The translations under genes and the position numbers were made by a program. The notes beneath the pieces are model-generated. The model saw only the letters and a program-made list of their open reading frames with translations, was not told the origin of the DNA and made no database searches. Positions 34,030 through 43,364 of a DNA stretch of 64,000 nt are shown here, one piece after another (position 1 is the stretch's first letter; every line of letters starts with the position of its first letter). The DNA comes from Myxococcota bacterium (GTDB taxonomy: Bacteria > Myxococcota_A > UBA9160 > UBA6930): contig JANQFK010000033.1 in the NCBI GenBank assembly GCA_028277885.1, positions 62,001-126,000 on the forward strand, read 5' to 3'.

Positions 34030-34859
34030 GCGGCGCCGTCGATACCGGCGCTCTCGACGGCCCAGCGGACGCACCCTGGCGCCACCCCGCCTTCCGCTGG
34101 ACCCTCGGCGTGGCGCTCCTCGGCGCACTCGCCGTCGTGCTCGCCTGGGAGGACGTGGCGCGGGCGCTCACCGACTTCGAGTTCGCGCTCTCGGGCCTGC
34201 TGCCGGAGTCGTGGATCTCCGGTGCGGCGTGGTTCGCGGTCCCCCTGGCGGGCCTCACGGCGGGCCTGCTGGCGAGCGTCTCGCCGTGCGTGCTGCCCCT
34301 GGTGCCGCTCAACGCCGCCTTCATCGGCGCCGCCGATGCGAGCGGCTGGCGCGCCGCCTCCCTCTCGGCCCGCTTCGTGCTCGGCGCCGCCCTCGCGCTC
34401 GCCGTGCTCGGCCTGTTCGCCGACCTGGCCGGCCTGCTGCTGATCGAGCAGCGGGGGCCGGTGCTGCTCGCTGCCGGGCTGCTGCTCCTCTACGCCGGAG
34501 GCGCCGCCCTCGAGGTGCTGCCCGTCCCCTTCGCCGGCCGCGCGGCCGGCACCGGCCGCAAGCTCGGGCCCACGGCCGCGGGCGCGGCCTTCTCCCTGGT
34601 CACCACGCCGTGCGCGAGCCCCCTGCTCGGGGCCGTGCTCGCCGCCGCCTCGGCGCAGCAGGTGCCGGGGCTCACCGCGGCCTCCATGGTCGCCTTCGCG
34701 GTGGGCTACACCGCCCTCGTGTTCGTGGCCGGCGTCTTCGGTGGCCGGCTGGTGGGCCGCCTGCGCCGGCTCTCCTTCGAGGCACCGCGGGCCGCCGCGG
34801 CCGCGTTGCTGCTGGTCGCCGGAGCGGGCTTCGCGCTCGCCGGCCTCGCCTGGTTCTAG
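34026..34859 (+). CDS. ccdA: CcdA/DsbD-family transmembrane electron carrier
   Basis: 277-residue inner-membrane protein with about seven helices. It passes reducing equivalents from cytoplasmic thioredoxin to periplasmic thiol proteins. The two redox cysteines lie in SVSPCVLPLVPL and LVTTPCASPLLG, the diagnostic CcdA/DsbD-beta motifs. An N-terminal extension (about 60 residues, with one extra helix) precedes the core. GTG 34026 overlaps the thioredoxin gene's stop. It is followed by a pentaheme lipoprotein, so reduction of heme-site cysteines is a likely role. Confidence 0.92.
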   Translation: MSGAVDTGALDGPADAPWRHPAFRWTLGVALLGALAVVLAWEDVARALTDFEFALSGLLPESWISGAAWFAVPLAGLTAGLLASVSPCVLPLVPLNAAFIGAADASGWRAASLSARFVLGAALALAVLGLFADLAGLLLIEQRGPVLLAAGLLLLYAGGAALEVLPVPFAGRAAGTGRKLGPTAAGAAFSLVTTPCASPLLGAVLAAASAQQVPGLTAASMVAFAVGYTALVFVAGVFGGRLVGRLRRLSFEAPRAAAAALLLVAGAGFALAGLAWF

Positions 34860-34900
34860 CCGGCCTCGCCAGCCGGGACGCGACCGGGTACCCAGGGCGG

Positions 34901-36139
34901 GTGAGGCGGATCGCGTCCCTGCTGACGGTGCTGGCGATCGCGGGCTGCGGCGCGGGAGAGCGCGGCGCGCCCGAAGAGGCCGCCGCCGCGACGGGGAACG
35001 GGCGCGAGGAGCTGCTCGGTCCGTTCCTCGCCGCCCACTGGCAGCTCCCGGTGCCGGCCCAGGGCCCGGCGCCCGAGGGCTGGACGCCCCTCGAGTCCTC
35101 GCTGGCTCCCGAGAGCTGCGGCGCCTGCCACCCGCAGCAGCTCGCGGACTGGAGCCGCTCGCTCCACGCCGGCGCGTACTCGCCGGGCTTCGCCGGACAG
35201 CTCATCGAGGGCGCGCTCTCGGATCCCGCCGAGGTGCGCGCCTGCCAGACCTGCCACGCCCCCCTCGAGGAGCAGCAGCCCTGGAACGCCGCCGGCGCGC
35301 CGAACCCCCACGCCGACGAGGCGCTGCGCGCCCAGGGGATCGTGTGCGCCTCGTGCCACGTGCGGGAGCACCGGCGCTACGGGCCGCCGCGCCGCGAGGG
35401 CGTGGCCGCGGCTCCGGAGCCCGCGCCCCACGGCGGCTTCGAGGTGCGCAGCGAGTACCAGCAGGCCCGCTTCTGCGCGACCTGCCACCAGTTCTTCGAC
35501 GACGCCGGCGTGAACGGCAAGCCCGTGGAGAACACCTTCGTGGAGTGGCGCGAGAGCCCCCACGCGGCGCGCGGCGAGACCTGCCAGAGCTGCCACATGC
35601 CCGACCGCCGCCACCTCTGGCGGGGCATCCACGACCCCGAGATGGTGCGCGGCGCCACCGAGGTGGAGCTCGCCCCGGGCGCGCTCGCGGGCCCGCGCCT
35701 CGAGGCGACCCTGGTGCTGCACAGCCACGGGGTGGGCCACCGGTTCCCGAGCTACGTGACGCCGCGCGTCTTCCTCGACCTCTGGCAGGTGGACGCCGCG
35801 GGCGCCGAGCTCGAGGGCACCCGGGACCGCAGCGTGATCGGTCGCGAGCTCGACTTCTCGACCGAGCCCTGGGGAGAGGTCTTCGACACCCGCATCGCGC
35901 CGGGCGGGTCGGCGCGCCTCGACTACGCGGAGCCGCGCCACCCCGCCGCCGCCGCCCTGGTGGGACGCGTGCTGGTGGATCCCGACTTCCACTACCGCGA
36001 CGTCTTCCGCGAGCTCGCCGACGCCTACGAGTCGCCCGAGGCGCGCGCCGCGATCCAGGAGGCCTACCGGCGCACCACCGAGTCGAGCTACGTGCTGGGC
36101 GAGGTGCGCCGGCCGCTGCCCGGAGCCGCGGGCGGCTGA
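34901..36139 (+). CDS. pentaheme c-type cytochrome lipoprotein
   Basis: 412-residue lipoprotein: LLTVLAIAGCGAGE gives a lipobox with the acylated Cys. Five CxxCH heme c sites start at residues 73 (CGACH), 115 (CQTCH), 149 (CASCH), 192 (CATCH) and 228 (CQSCH). The spacing resembles the cytochrome c554/NapC-related multiheme fold. The C-terminal 170 residues have no heme site and look beta-rich. GTG 34901 is the only start just before the signal and lies 41 bases after the CcdA stop. It probably works in extracytoplasmic electron transfer. Nitrite, hydroxylamine or metal substrates are possible, but nothing in the sequence decides. Confidence 0.88.
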   Translation: MRRIASLLTVLAIAGCGAGERGAPEEAAAATGNGREELLGPFLAAHWQLPVPAQGPAPEGWTPLESSLAPESCGACHPQQLADWSRSLHAGAYSPGFAGQLIEGALSDPAEVRACQTCHAPLEEQQPWNAAGAPNPHADEALRAQGIVCASCHVREHRRYGPPRREGVAAAPEPAPHGGFEVRSEYQQARFCATCHQFFDDAGVNGKPVENTFVEWRESPHAARGETCQSCHMPDRRHLWRGIHDPEMVRGATEVELAPGALAGPRLEATLVLHSHGVGHRFPSYVTPRVFLDLWQVDAAGAELEGTRDRSVIGRELDFSTEPWGEVFDTRIAPGGSARLDYAEPRHPAAAALVGRVLVDPDFHYRDVFRELADAYESPEARAAIQEAYRRTTESSYVLGEVRRPLPGAAGG

Positions 36140-36148
36140 CCCGGCGCC

Positions 36149-37075
36149 TCACCCCTCGGCGCCGCCCAGCAGCACCAGGGCGATGCCGACCACCACCAGC
36201 GCGGTGCCGGGGATCTGGCGCCGCGCCTCGGCCTCGCCGAAGACCCGCAGCGCGATGCCGACGGCGAGCACCGACTCGAGCTGGCCGATGGCGCGCACGT
36301 AGGCGACCAGCCCGACCGAGAAGGCCCAGAACCACGCCACGCTGGCCGCGAAGCCCGTGGCGCCGATCCAGGCCATGCGGCGCCAGTGCACCGGCACGAG
36401 ACGGAACTCGCCGGCGCCGAGCAGCGCCACGGCGGCGGTGAGCACCGCGACCTCCATCCAGCTCACGTGGAAGACGCTGTGGGCCACGGCCTCGAGGCCA
36501 CCGGCCAGCACCCCCGGGTTCGCGTCGGCGAAGGCCTGCACGGCCTGCTTCGCCAGCAGGCTGGCGAGCGCGATCCCGAGGGCCGCGCCGAGGGCGAGGA
36601 GCGAGCCCACGTCCACGGGCAGCGCGCGACGCCACAGCGGTCCGGAGGCGCCGCGGCCGAGGCTCATGGCGATCACGCCGGCGGTCGAGACCACGAGACC
36701 GAGCCAGCCCACGGAGGTGGGGCGCTCCGCGAACAGCAGCACGCCGGCGCCGGCGGTGAGCAGCACCTCGAGCTTGTGGAACACGATGGACTGGGCGAAG
36801 TTCGCGCGCGCGAAGGCCGAGACCAGCGCCACGTTGGCGAGGAGCTGCGCCAGGGCGGCGCCCGCGCAGGCCAGCCAGAACTCCGCCGAGCCGTGCGGCC
36901 ACGCGCCCGCCCGCCACACGAAGAAGCCCGCCAGCGCCGCCGCCAGCGGCAGGGTGAAGGCGAAGCGCGACCAGCTGTTCAGGGTGGGCGAGATCCGGCC
37001 CGTCAGGCTGCGTGCCAGGCCGTTTCGCGTGGTCTGGAAGCCGATGGCGGCGAGGGAGAGGAAGACCCACGTCAC
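36149..37075 (-). CDS. EamA/DMT family permease
   Basis: 308-residue ten-helix transporter of the drug/metabolite superfamily, inner membrane. It begins VFLSLAAIGFQTTRNGLARSL and carries typical EamA blocks (ALVSAFARANFAQSIVFHKLEVLLTAGAGVLLFAERPT, AYVRAIGQLESVLAVGIALRVFGE). GTG 37075 has GGGAGG eight bases upstream, which decides the start over in-frame upstream codons lying in a tandem repeat. It converges with the pentaheme gene at nine bases and is divergent from the RND gene. Substrate unknown. Confidence 0.88.
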   Translation of the reverse strand: MTWVFLSLAAIGFQTTRNGLARSLTGRISPTLNSWSRFAFTLPLAAALAGFFVWRAGAWPHGSAEFWLACAGAALAQLLANVALVSAFARANFAQSIVFHKLEVLLTAGAGVLLFAERPTSVGWLGLVVSTAGVIAMSLGRGASGPLWRRALPVDVGSLLALGAALGIALASLLAKQAVQAFADANPGVLAGGLEAVAHSVFHVSWMEVAVLTAAVALLGAGEFRLVPVHWRRMAWIGATGFAASVAWFWAFSVGLVAYVRAIGQLESVLAVGIALRVFGEAEARRQIPGTALVVVGIALVLLGGAEG

Positions 37076-37089
37076 CGACCCGTCCTCCC

Positions 37090-37137
37090 GGCTGGCACGT
37101 TGGCGGGCACTCTGGCCGGCACCGCGGCTGGCATCGG
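37090..37137. repeat. four 12-base tandem repeats in a divergent promoter region
   Basis: Four units of 12 bases with consensus GGCnGGCAynnn lie head to tail between the DMT gene and the RND gene. Read on the plus strand they would give Ala-Gly-Thr-Leu repeats, but no gene start supports coding. The region is 166 bases long and otherwise holds only the RND gene's -10 candidate. Confidence 0.6.
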
Positions 37138-37211
37138 GAGGGAACGCCCGATGCGGCGGCGGGTCAAGGCCCGGCGCCGCGGCGGGATCAAGCCCTTTCC
37201 CGGCGAGTGTG

Positions 37212-37219
37212 TAGACTGC
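37212..37219 (+). promoter_or_regulatory. candidate -10 element TAGACTGC of the RND gene
   Basis: TAGACTGC lies 22 bases before the GTG at 37242 and ahead of a GGGGGGAGAGGG ribosome site. It matches the elements at 22522, 26184 and 50840. No good -35 is visible at 17 bases. Confidence 0.45.
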
Positions 37220-37241
37220 TTTTCTCGGGGGGAGAGGGACG

Positions 37242-39884
37242 GTGAGCGAGCGCAGGGCGGGCACCTCGGAGGCCATCGGCTCCGCCCTCGCGTCCTTCGC
37301 CGTGGGCGCCTGGCGTGCGGGCGGAAGGCTGGTCGCGGCCCTCGCGCTCGTCACCCTCGGCGCGGGCGCCTACGCGGCCCTCGAGCTCGGCGTGAACGCC
37401 GACAACCGGCGCCTGCTCGCCGAGGACCTGCCCTTCCAGCAGGACACCCGCGCCTTCGAGGAGCGCTTCCCGGCCCTCACCGAGTCGCTGCTGGTGGTGG
37501 TCGACGCGGAGACGCCGGAGCTCGCCCGCGAGGCGGCGCGCGACCTGAGCACCGAGCTCGGGGGCCGCAGCGACGCCTTCGGCGACGTGTTCGTGCCCGG
37601 CAGCGAGCCCTTCTTCGAGGAGCACGGCCTGCTCTACCGGAGCGCCGACGAGCTCGAGGAGTTCGGCGACCACCTCGCGCGCATCCAGCCGCTGCTCGCC
37701 CAGCTCTCCGCGGACCCGAGCCTCGCCTCCCTGGCGCGGCTCCTCGAGCGCAGCCTCGACGACGCACCGGCCACGGCCGGCCTCGACTGGCCGACGCTGC
37801 TCGAGAGCTTCCGCCGCGCCACGGTGGAGGTCTACGCCGAGCATCCCGTCGCGCTCTCCTGGGAGGACCTCGTGCTCGAGGGCTCGAGCTTCGACGCGCG
37901 CCGGCGCCGCGTGCTGGTGGCCGAGCCCATCCTCGACTACGACCGCCTGCTGCCCGCCGGGCCGGCCATCCGCGCCGTGCGCGAGGCCGCGGCGGAGCTC
38001 GGCCTGACGCCCGAGCGGGGCGTGCGGGTGCGGGTCACCGGCTACCCGGCACTGAACGACGAGGAGATGCGCGGGCTCGTCTCCGACGTGGGCGTGGCCG
38101 GCGCCGTCTCCTTCGCCTTCGTCGGGCTGCTGCTGGTGGTCGCGCTGGGCTGGGGGCGCTTCGTGGCGGCGGCCGCCGGCGCGCTCGCGGTGGGGCTGGT
38201 GTGGACCGCGGCCTTCGCGGCGGGCGCCGTGGGGCAGCTGAACCTCGTCTCCATCGCGTTCGCGGTGCTCTTCATCGGCCTGGGCGCGGACTTCGCCATC
38301 CACCTGGGGCTCCACCTCGTGGACGAGAGCCGCGGCGAGCCGGCACCGGACCGCGCCCTCGGCCTCGCCACGCGCGACGTCGGCGCCGCGCTCCTGCTCT
38401 GCACCCTCACCACCGCGATCGGGTTCTGGGCCTTCGTGCCCACGGACTACCGCGGCGTCGGCGAGCTCGGGCTGATCGCGGGCTTCGGCATGATCGCCAT
38501 CTTCGTCCTCACCCTGACCCTGCTGCCGGCGCTCCTCGGCGCGAGCCGGCCGGGACCGCCCCGGGAGGCCGGGCTCGAGGGGCGGCTGCGGGGGCGGGTG
38601 ACGGGCTTCGCCGAGGCCCGGCCGAAGGTCGTGCTCGGGGTGACCGCGGTGGGGGTGCTGGCCTCGCTGGCGGCGCTGCCCTCGGCGCGCTTCGACAGCA
38701 ACGTGGTGGCGCTGCGCGATCCCGGCACCGAGTCCGTGCAGGCCTTCGAGGACCTGCTCGAGGGCGAGAGCTCGCCCTGGACCATCGAGGTGCTGACCCG
38801 GGACGCCGAGGACACCCGCCTGCGCGCGCGGCGCATCGCGGAGCTCGCGACGGTGCAGAGCACCCGCACCCTGGCGGACTACGTCCCCGCGGAGCAGGAG
38901 GAGAAGCTCGAGATCCTCGCCGACGTCGCCCTGCTGTTCGACGCCCCCGCCGCGCCCTCCACCGCGGAGCCGCCGGAGCCCGCCGCCCAGGTGGCCGCGC
39001 TCGGCCGGCTGGCCGGGGTGCTCGAGGTGGCGGCCCTCGGCGGCGACTCGCAGCTGGGCGCGAGCGCGAACCGCCTCCACGACGAGCTGCGGCGCTTCCT
39101 CGACCACGTGGAGGGCGCGCCCGCCCCCGCCGAGGAGCTGGCGCGGCTCGAGCGGGTGCTGCTCTCCACCTTCCCCGAGCGCATGGAGCGCCTGAAGCGC
39201 GCCCTCGCCGCCGAGCCCGTCGCGCTCGGCGACCTGCCGCGCTCGCTGGTGTCGCGGCTGCGCGCCGCGGACGGCAGCGAGCGCATCCAGGTGTTCCCGC
39301 GCGAGGACCTCACCGACGCCGAGGCCCTGGCGCGCTTCGTCGCCGACGTGCGCAGCGTGGAGCCCCGCGCCACCGGGCTGCCGGTGAGCGTCGTCGAGTT
39401 CGGCCGCTACACCGCGGCCTCGCTGCGCGAGGCCTTCCTCGGTGCCCTCGCCGCCATCGCGCTGCTGCTCTTCGCGCTGTGGCGGCGCCCCGGCGACGTC
39501 GCGCTGGCGCTGGCGCCGGTCACCGCCGCCGCGCTCCTCACCGTGGGCAGCATGGCGGCGCTCGGGCGGCCGTTCAACTTCGCCAACGTGATCGTGCTGC
39601 CGCTGCTGCTCGGCGTGGGGGTGGACAGCGGGATCCACCTGGTGCGGCGTGCGCGGCGCTCGCCGGGCGCCGTGCTCGGCGACACCGCCACCGCCCGGGC
39701 GGTGCTCTACAGCTCCATCACCACGCTGGTGAGCTTCGGGAGCCTCGCCCTGGCGCGCCACCGCGGCGTGGCGAGCCTCGGCGTGCTGCTCGTGGTCGGC
39801 ATGCTGTGGACCCTCGCCTGCAATCTGGTGATGCTGCCGGCGCTGCTCGCGGCGGCGGGCCGTCGCCCGCCCCGGACGCCCTAG
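37242..39884 (+). CDS. RND/MMPL lipid exporter, HpnN-like
   Basis: 880-residue inner-membrane RND protein with 12 predicted helices in two halves (helices near residues 25-45, 285-440 and 720-875). After TM1 comes LGVNADNRRLLAEDLPFQQDTRAFEERFPALTE, close to the N-terminus of hopanoid transporter HpnN. The GADFAIHLGLH and GVDSGIHLVRR motifs carry the proton-relay Asp residues of the MMPL type. It probably moves hopanoids or other lipids to the outer membrane; no hopanoid genes are near. GTG 37242 has a strong GGGGGGAG site. It ends four bases into the convergent photolyase gene. Confidence 0.88.
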   Translation: MSERRAGTSEAIGSALASFAVGAWRAGGRLVAALALVTLGAGAYAALELGVNADNRRLLAEDLPFQQDTRAFEERFPALTESLLVVVDAETPELAREAARDLSTELGGRSDAFGDVFVPGSEPFFEEHGLLYRSADELEEFGDHLARIQPLLAQLSADPSLASLARLLERSLDDAPATAGLDWPTLLESFRRATVEVYAEHPVALSWEDLVLEGSSFDARRRRVLVAEPILDYDRLLPAGPAIRAVREAAAELGLTPERGVRVRVTGYPALNDEEMRGLVSDVGVAGAVSFAFVGLLLVVALGWGRFVAAAAGALAVGLVWTAAFAAGAVGQLNLVSIAFAVLFIGLGADFAIHLGLHLVDESRGEPAPDRALGLATRDVGAALLLCTLTTAIGFWAFVPTDYRGVGELGLIAGFGMIAIFVLTLTLLPALLGASRPGPPREAGLEGRLRGRVTGFAEARPKVVLGVTAVGVLASLAALPSARFDSNVVALRDPGTESVQAFEDLLEGESSPWTIEVLTRDAEDTRLRARRIAELATVQSTRTLADYVPAEQEEKLEILADVALLFDAPAAPSTAEPPEPAAQVAALGRLAGVLEVAALGGDSQLGASANRLHDELRRFLDHVEGAPAPAEELARLERVLLSTFPERMERLKRALAAEPVALGDLPRSLVSRLRAADGSERIQVFPREDLTDAEALARFVADVRSVEPRATGLPVSVVEFGRYTAASLREAFLGALAAIALLLFALWRRPGDVALALAPVTAAALLTVGSMAALGRPFNFANVIVLPLLLGVGVDSGIHLVRRARRSPGAVLGDTATARAVLYSSITTLVSFGSLALARHRGVASLGVLLVVGMLWTLACNLVMLPALLAAAGRRPPRTP

Positions 39885-41299
39885 CGGCGCCCCCTGCCGG
39901 TCGCCTTGCGCACCGCCTCGAAGCGGCGCAGCGCCTCCTGGCGGCGCGACGCGTGGTCGAGGATCGGGGCCGGGTAGCCCGCCGGCGGCCGGGGCGCGTC
40001 CCAGGGGTGGTGGACGAAGCGGTCGGGCACGTCGGCGAGCTCGGGCACGAAGCGCCGCACGTAGACTCCGTCGGGATCCCAGCGCTCGCCCTGGGAGACC
40101 GGGTTGAAGATCCGGAAGTACGGCTGGGCGTCGGTGCCCGTGGAGGCGGCCCACTGCCAGCCGCCGTTGTTCGAGGCGGGGTCGCCGTCCACCAGGCGCG
40201 ACTGGAAGAAGCGCTCGCCGCGGCGCCAGTCCACGAGCAGGTCCTTGGTGAGGAAGCTCGCGACGATCATGCGCACGCGGTTGTGCATCCACCCCGTGCG
40301 GGCGAGCTGGCGCATGCCGGCGTCGACGATGGGAAACCCGGTGCGCCCCTCGCACCAGGCCGCGAAGCCCTCGTCGTCCTGGTTCCAGCGGACGCGGTCG
40401 TACTCGGGCTTGAAGGCGCGCTCGAGCACGTGGGGGTACTCGCTCAGGATGGCGTGGTAGAAGTCGCGCCAGATCAGCTCGTCCACCCACTTGCGCGCGC
40501 CGGCGGCGCTCCCGGGCACGCCGCGCGCCTGCTCCAGGGCCTCGGCCACGCAGGTGCGCACCGAGACGGCGCCCAGCCGGAGATAGGGGGAGAGACGCGA
40601 GGTGCCGTCCAGCGCGGGCAGGTCGCGGTCCGTCGGGTAGCGTGCCACGGCGCCGTCGAGGAAGGCGCGCAGGCGCCGCCGCGCCGCCTCCTCGCCCGCC
40701 GTCGGGATCTCGGTGGCGTCGGCCGCGACGCCGAGCGCCGCCGGGCCCGGGACCGCGCCGGCCTTCACGCCGCCCACCGGCGGCGGCAGGCGTAGCGCGC
40801 CCCCGGGCGCCGGGCCCTCGGCCTCGAAGCGCTTCCACCAGGCGTTGCGGAAGGGCGTGAAGACCCGGTAGGGCTCGCCCTGGCCCGTGCGCAGCTCGGT
40901 GGACTCGAACACCACCCGGTCCTTGCAGGTGAGGACGTCGACGCCGGCCTTCTCGGCGGCGCGGGCGACGGCCCCGTCGCGCCGCCGGGCGAAGGGGCCG
41001 TAGTCGCGGTTGAAGCTCAGCAGCCCCGCGCGCGTCTCCTCCAGGAGCCGCGGGATCTCGCGGCGGGGGTCGCCGCGGCGCACCACGAGGCGCTGCCCGC
41101 GCTCGCGGAGCCCGGCGTCGAGGCGCTCCAGGCAGTCGAGGAGGAAGCGCAGGCGAGGAGGTGCGGTGCGATCGCTGGCGAGGAGCGCGTCGTCGAGGAC
41201 GAACGCGCAGACGAGGCGCTCGGCCCGGCCCGCGGCCTCGGCCAGCGCCCGGTTGTCGCGCAGGCGCAGGTCGCTGCGGAACCAGTGGAGTGCGCGCAC
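39881..41299 (-). CDS. phr: deoxyribodipyrimidine photolyase
   Basis: 472-residue class I DNA photolyase that repairs cyclobutane pyrimidine dimers with light, FADH- and an antenna chromophore. The N-terminal Rossmann domain begins HWFRSDLRLRDNRALAEA. The FAD domain holds LSPYLRLGAVSVR, WVDELIWRDFYHAIL, RTGWMHNRVRMIVASFLTKDLLVDWRRGE and NNGGWQWAASTGTDAQPYFRIFNP, all standard. GTG 41299 begins directly with RALHWFRSD and has GAGGAAGAAGG upstream. The AT-rich TAGCTACT at about 41346-41353 may be its -10 and is shared with the divergent gene. Confidence 0.96.
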   Translation of the reverse strand: MRALHWFRSDLRLRDNRALAEAAGRAERLVCAFVLDDALLASDRTAPPRLRFLLDCLERLDAGLRERGQRLVVRRGDPRREIPRLLEETRAGLLSFNRDYGPFARRRDGAVARAAEKAGVDVLTCKDRVVFESTELRTGQGEPYRVFTPFRNAWWKRFEAEGPAPGGALRLPPPVGGVKAGAVPGPAALGVAADATEIPTAGEEAARRRLRAFLDGAVARYPTDRDLPALDGTSRLSPYLRLGAVSVRTCVAEALEQARGVPGSAAGARKWVDELIWRDFYHAILSEYPHVLERAFKPEYDRVRWNQDDEGFAAWCEGRTGFPIVDAGMRQLARTGWMHNRVRMIVASFLTKDLLVDWRRGERFFQSRLVDGDPASNNGGWQWAASTGTDAQPYFRIFNPVSQGERWDPDGVYVRRFVPELADVPDRFVHHPWDAPRPPAGYPAPILDHASRRQEALRRFEAVRKATGRGRR

Positions 41300-41382
41300 C
41301 CTTCTTCCTCTCGGAGGTCTCAGGAACGGGGGATGGAAGCCGAAGAGTAGCTAAGGTGCGGATCCCCCCGGGAGGCGAGAGC

Positions 41383-41955
41383 GTGAGAGCCGGTTCCTGG
41401 AGGCCGCTGTGCGGCCTGCTCTGTGCGGTCCTGCTGGTGGCACTTCCGGCCCGGGGAGTGATGCTCGAGGGGGCGGCGTTCCCCGCGATGCTGCGCAGCC
41501 GGGGCGCGGACCTCGAGCTGCACCGCGCAGCGCTGCTTCGCTGGCTGGGGCTGTTCAAGGTCTACGTCGGGGCCCTCTACATCGAGCCCGGCGGCGACCC
41601 CGCCCGGGTGCTGGAGGACGTGCCCAAGCGCCTCGAGATCCAGTACCTGCGCGGGTTCTCCGCGACCGACTTCGTGAAGGCGACGAACACCAAGGTGGCG
41701 CAGAACGTCGACGTCGAGACGCTGGGACGGCTGCGCGCGCGCCTCGACCGGCTGAACGCGCTCTACCGCGACGTCGAGGAGGGCGACCGCTACGCCCTCA
41801 CCTACCTCCCGGGCCAGGGCACCGAGCTGTCCTACAACGGGCGCCCCCTCGGGCGCGTGGAGGGCGCGGACCTCGCGGCCGCGCTGTTCTCGATCTGGCT
41901 GGGACGAGCCCCCGTGGACGAGGGCTTCAAGCGCGAGCTGCTGGGAGAGACGTGA
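41383..41955 (+). CDS. exported chalcone isomerase-like protein
   Basis: 190-residue secreted protein of the bacterial chalcone-isomerase-like family. Signal peptide CGLLCAVLLVALPARG is followed by LLRWLGLFKVYVGALYIEP, LEIQYLRGFSATDFVKATNT and an end with SIWLGRAPVDEGFKRELLG, which are family landmarks. Plant and bacterial relatives without catalytic residues bind fatty acids, so a lipid-binding role is likely here. GTG 41383 has GGGAGG seven bases upstream and precedes the signal peptide; GTG 41356 is less likely. It is first gene of a six-gene operon and overlaps the next gene by GTGA. Confidence 0.85.
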   Translation: MRAGSWRPLCGLLCAVLLVALPARGVMLEGAAFPAMLRSRGADLELHRAALLRWLGLFKVYVGALYIEPGGDPARVLEDVPKRLEIQYLRGFSATDFVKATNTKVAQNVDVETLGRLRARLDRLNALYRDVEEGDRYALTYLPGQGTELSYNGRPLGRVEGADLAAALFSIWLGRAPVDEGFKRELLGET

Positions 41956-43364
41956 GCCGGGAGGCGAGCGGTCGGGTCCCGAGATCCCAGCGGCTCGCCT
42001 ACGCGGCCCCCGCCTTCGGGCTCGCCGTCGTCGGCATCCCGGTCTACGTCTACCTGCCGAAGTTCTACAGCGACGTGGTGGGCGTCCCGGTGGCGGCGGT
42101 GGGCGCGCTCCTCCTCGCCGTGCGGGTCTTCGACGCCGTCTCGGACCCGCTGATCGGAGCCCTGTCCGACCGCACCCGGGGCCGCTTCGGCAGGCGCCGG
42201 CCCTGGATCGCCCTCGCGCCCTGGCCCCTGGCCGTCTCCATCGTGCTGCTCTTCGCGCCCCCGCAGCTCGACGCCGCGGCCGCGACGCTGTGGTTCGGCG
42301 GGACGCTCTTCGCCCTGTTCCTGTTCTGGACCGCGGTGACGGTGCCCTACGAGGCCCTGGGCCCGGAGATCACCTTCGAGTACGACGAGCGCACCAGCCT
42401 GCTCGCGCTGCGCGACGGGCTGCTGCTGGTGGGCACCCTCGCGGCGGCGAGCTCGCCGGCCGCCGTGGCCTGGGCGTTCGGGCTGGCCGACGACGACGCC
42501 GGCCAGCGCGCGCGCTTCCTGCGCATCGCCCTCCTCTACGCCCCGCTGCTGGTCGCGCTCTGCAGCTGGTGCGCCGCCGCCGTGCCGGAGCGCGGCCGGC
42601 GGGCGGCCCGGAACGCCGCGGCCGCCTTCGCGGGCCTGCGGGACGCCTTCGCGAACCGCCCCTTCCGCATCCTGCTGGTCTCGTACACGATCGCGGCCTT
42701 CGGCAGCAACCTGCCCGCCACGCTGATCCTCTACTACGTCGAGTACGTGCTCCAGGACTCCCGCGCCGACCTGTTCCTGCTGCTCTACTTCGTGACCGGC
42801 ATCCTGCTGCTCCCGCTCTGGGTGGTGCTGGCCCGCCGGGTGGACAAGAAGGCGGCCTGGCTGGTCGCCATGGGGATCAACACCGGGGCCTTCCTCGGGG
42901 TATTCTTCCTGGGACCGGGCCAGGGCGACGCCTACGCGGTGTTGGTGGTGCTCTCGGGCCTGGGCTTCGGTGGGACCGTGGCGATCCCGTCCTCGATGCA
43001 GGCCGACGTGATCGACTATGACGAGCTGCGCTCCGGGCGCCGCCGGGAGGGCGCCTACGTCGGCGTCTGGTCGATCGCCCGCAAGGCGGCCGCCGCCCTC
43101 GGCGTGGGCCTCGCCCTGCTGATCCTGGGGAGCGTGGGGTACCGGCCCAGCGTCGAGCAGACCCCCGAGGTCGTGCTGAGCCTGCGCGTCCTCTACGCGC
43201 TGGTGCCCTCGCTGCTGAACCTGGTCGCCATCGCGGTGGCGGTCGCGTATCCCATCGACCGCGCACGGCACCAGGGCATCCTCGACGCCATCGCCGAGCG
43301 CAGGGCCGGCGGGCGGCCCGTCGACCCGCTCCACCCGGACCGGGCGCTGGGGGCCACGGCTTGA
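41952..43364 (+). CDS. GPH/MFS-family transporter
   Basis: 470-residue twelve-helix transporter of the glycoside-pentoside-hexuronide (MelB-like) branch of the MFS. It starts RLAYAAPAFGLAVVGIPVYVYLPKFYSD and has the loop motif DPLIGALSDRTRGRFGRRRPW, typical of this branch. TVPYEALGPEITFEYDERTSLLALRD and SSMQADVIDYDELRSGRRREGAYVGVW are further MelB-like motifs. It lacks obvious sugar-specific context, and its neighbours point to a lipid-like or terpenoid substrate. GTG 41952 and the TTGA overlap at its end couple it to both neighbours. Confidence 0.9.
   Translation: MSREASGRVPRSQRLAYAAPAFGLAVVGIPVYVYLPKFYSDVVGVPVAAVGALLLAVRVFDAVSDPLIGALSDRTRGRFGRRRPWIALAPWPLAVSIVLLFAPPQLDAAAATLWFGGTLFALFLFWTAVTVPYEALGPEITFEYDERTSLLALRDGLLLVGTLAAASSPAAVAWAFGLADDDAGQRARFLRIALLYAPLLVALCSWCAAAVPERGRRAARNAAAAFAGLRDAFANRPFRILLVSYTIAAFGSNLPATLILYYVEYVLQDSRADLFLLLYFVTGILLLPLWVVLARRVDKKAAWLVAMGINTGAFLGVFFLGPGQGDAYAVLVVLSGLGFGGTVAIPSSMQADVIDYDELRSGRRREGAYVGVWSIARKAAAALGVGLALLILGSVGYRPSVEQTPEVVLSLRVLYALVPSLLNLVAIAVAVAYPIDRARHQGILDAIAERRAGGRPVDPLHPDRALGATA

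Noticed and set aside
37188-41558. Open frames above 1400 residues on both strands over the RND and photolyase genes
   Set aside because: Composition is low-complexity Arg/Ala/Gly with no domain, and both strands are already explained by clear genes.
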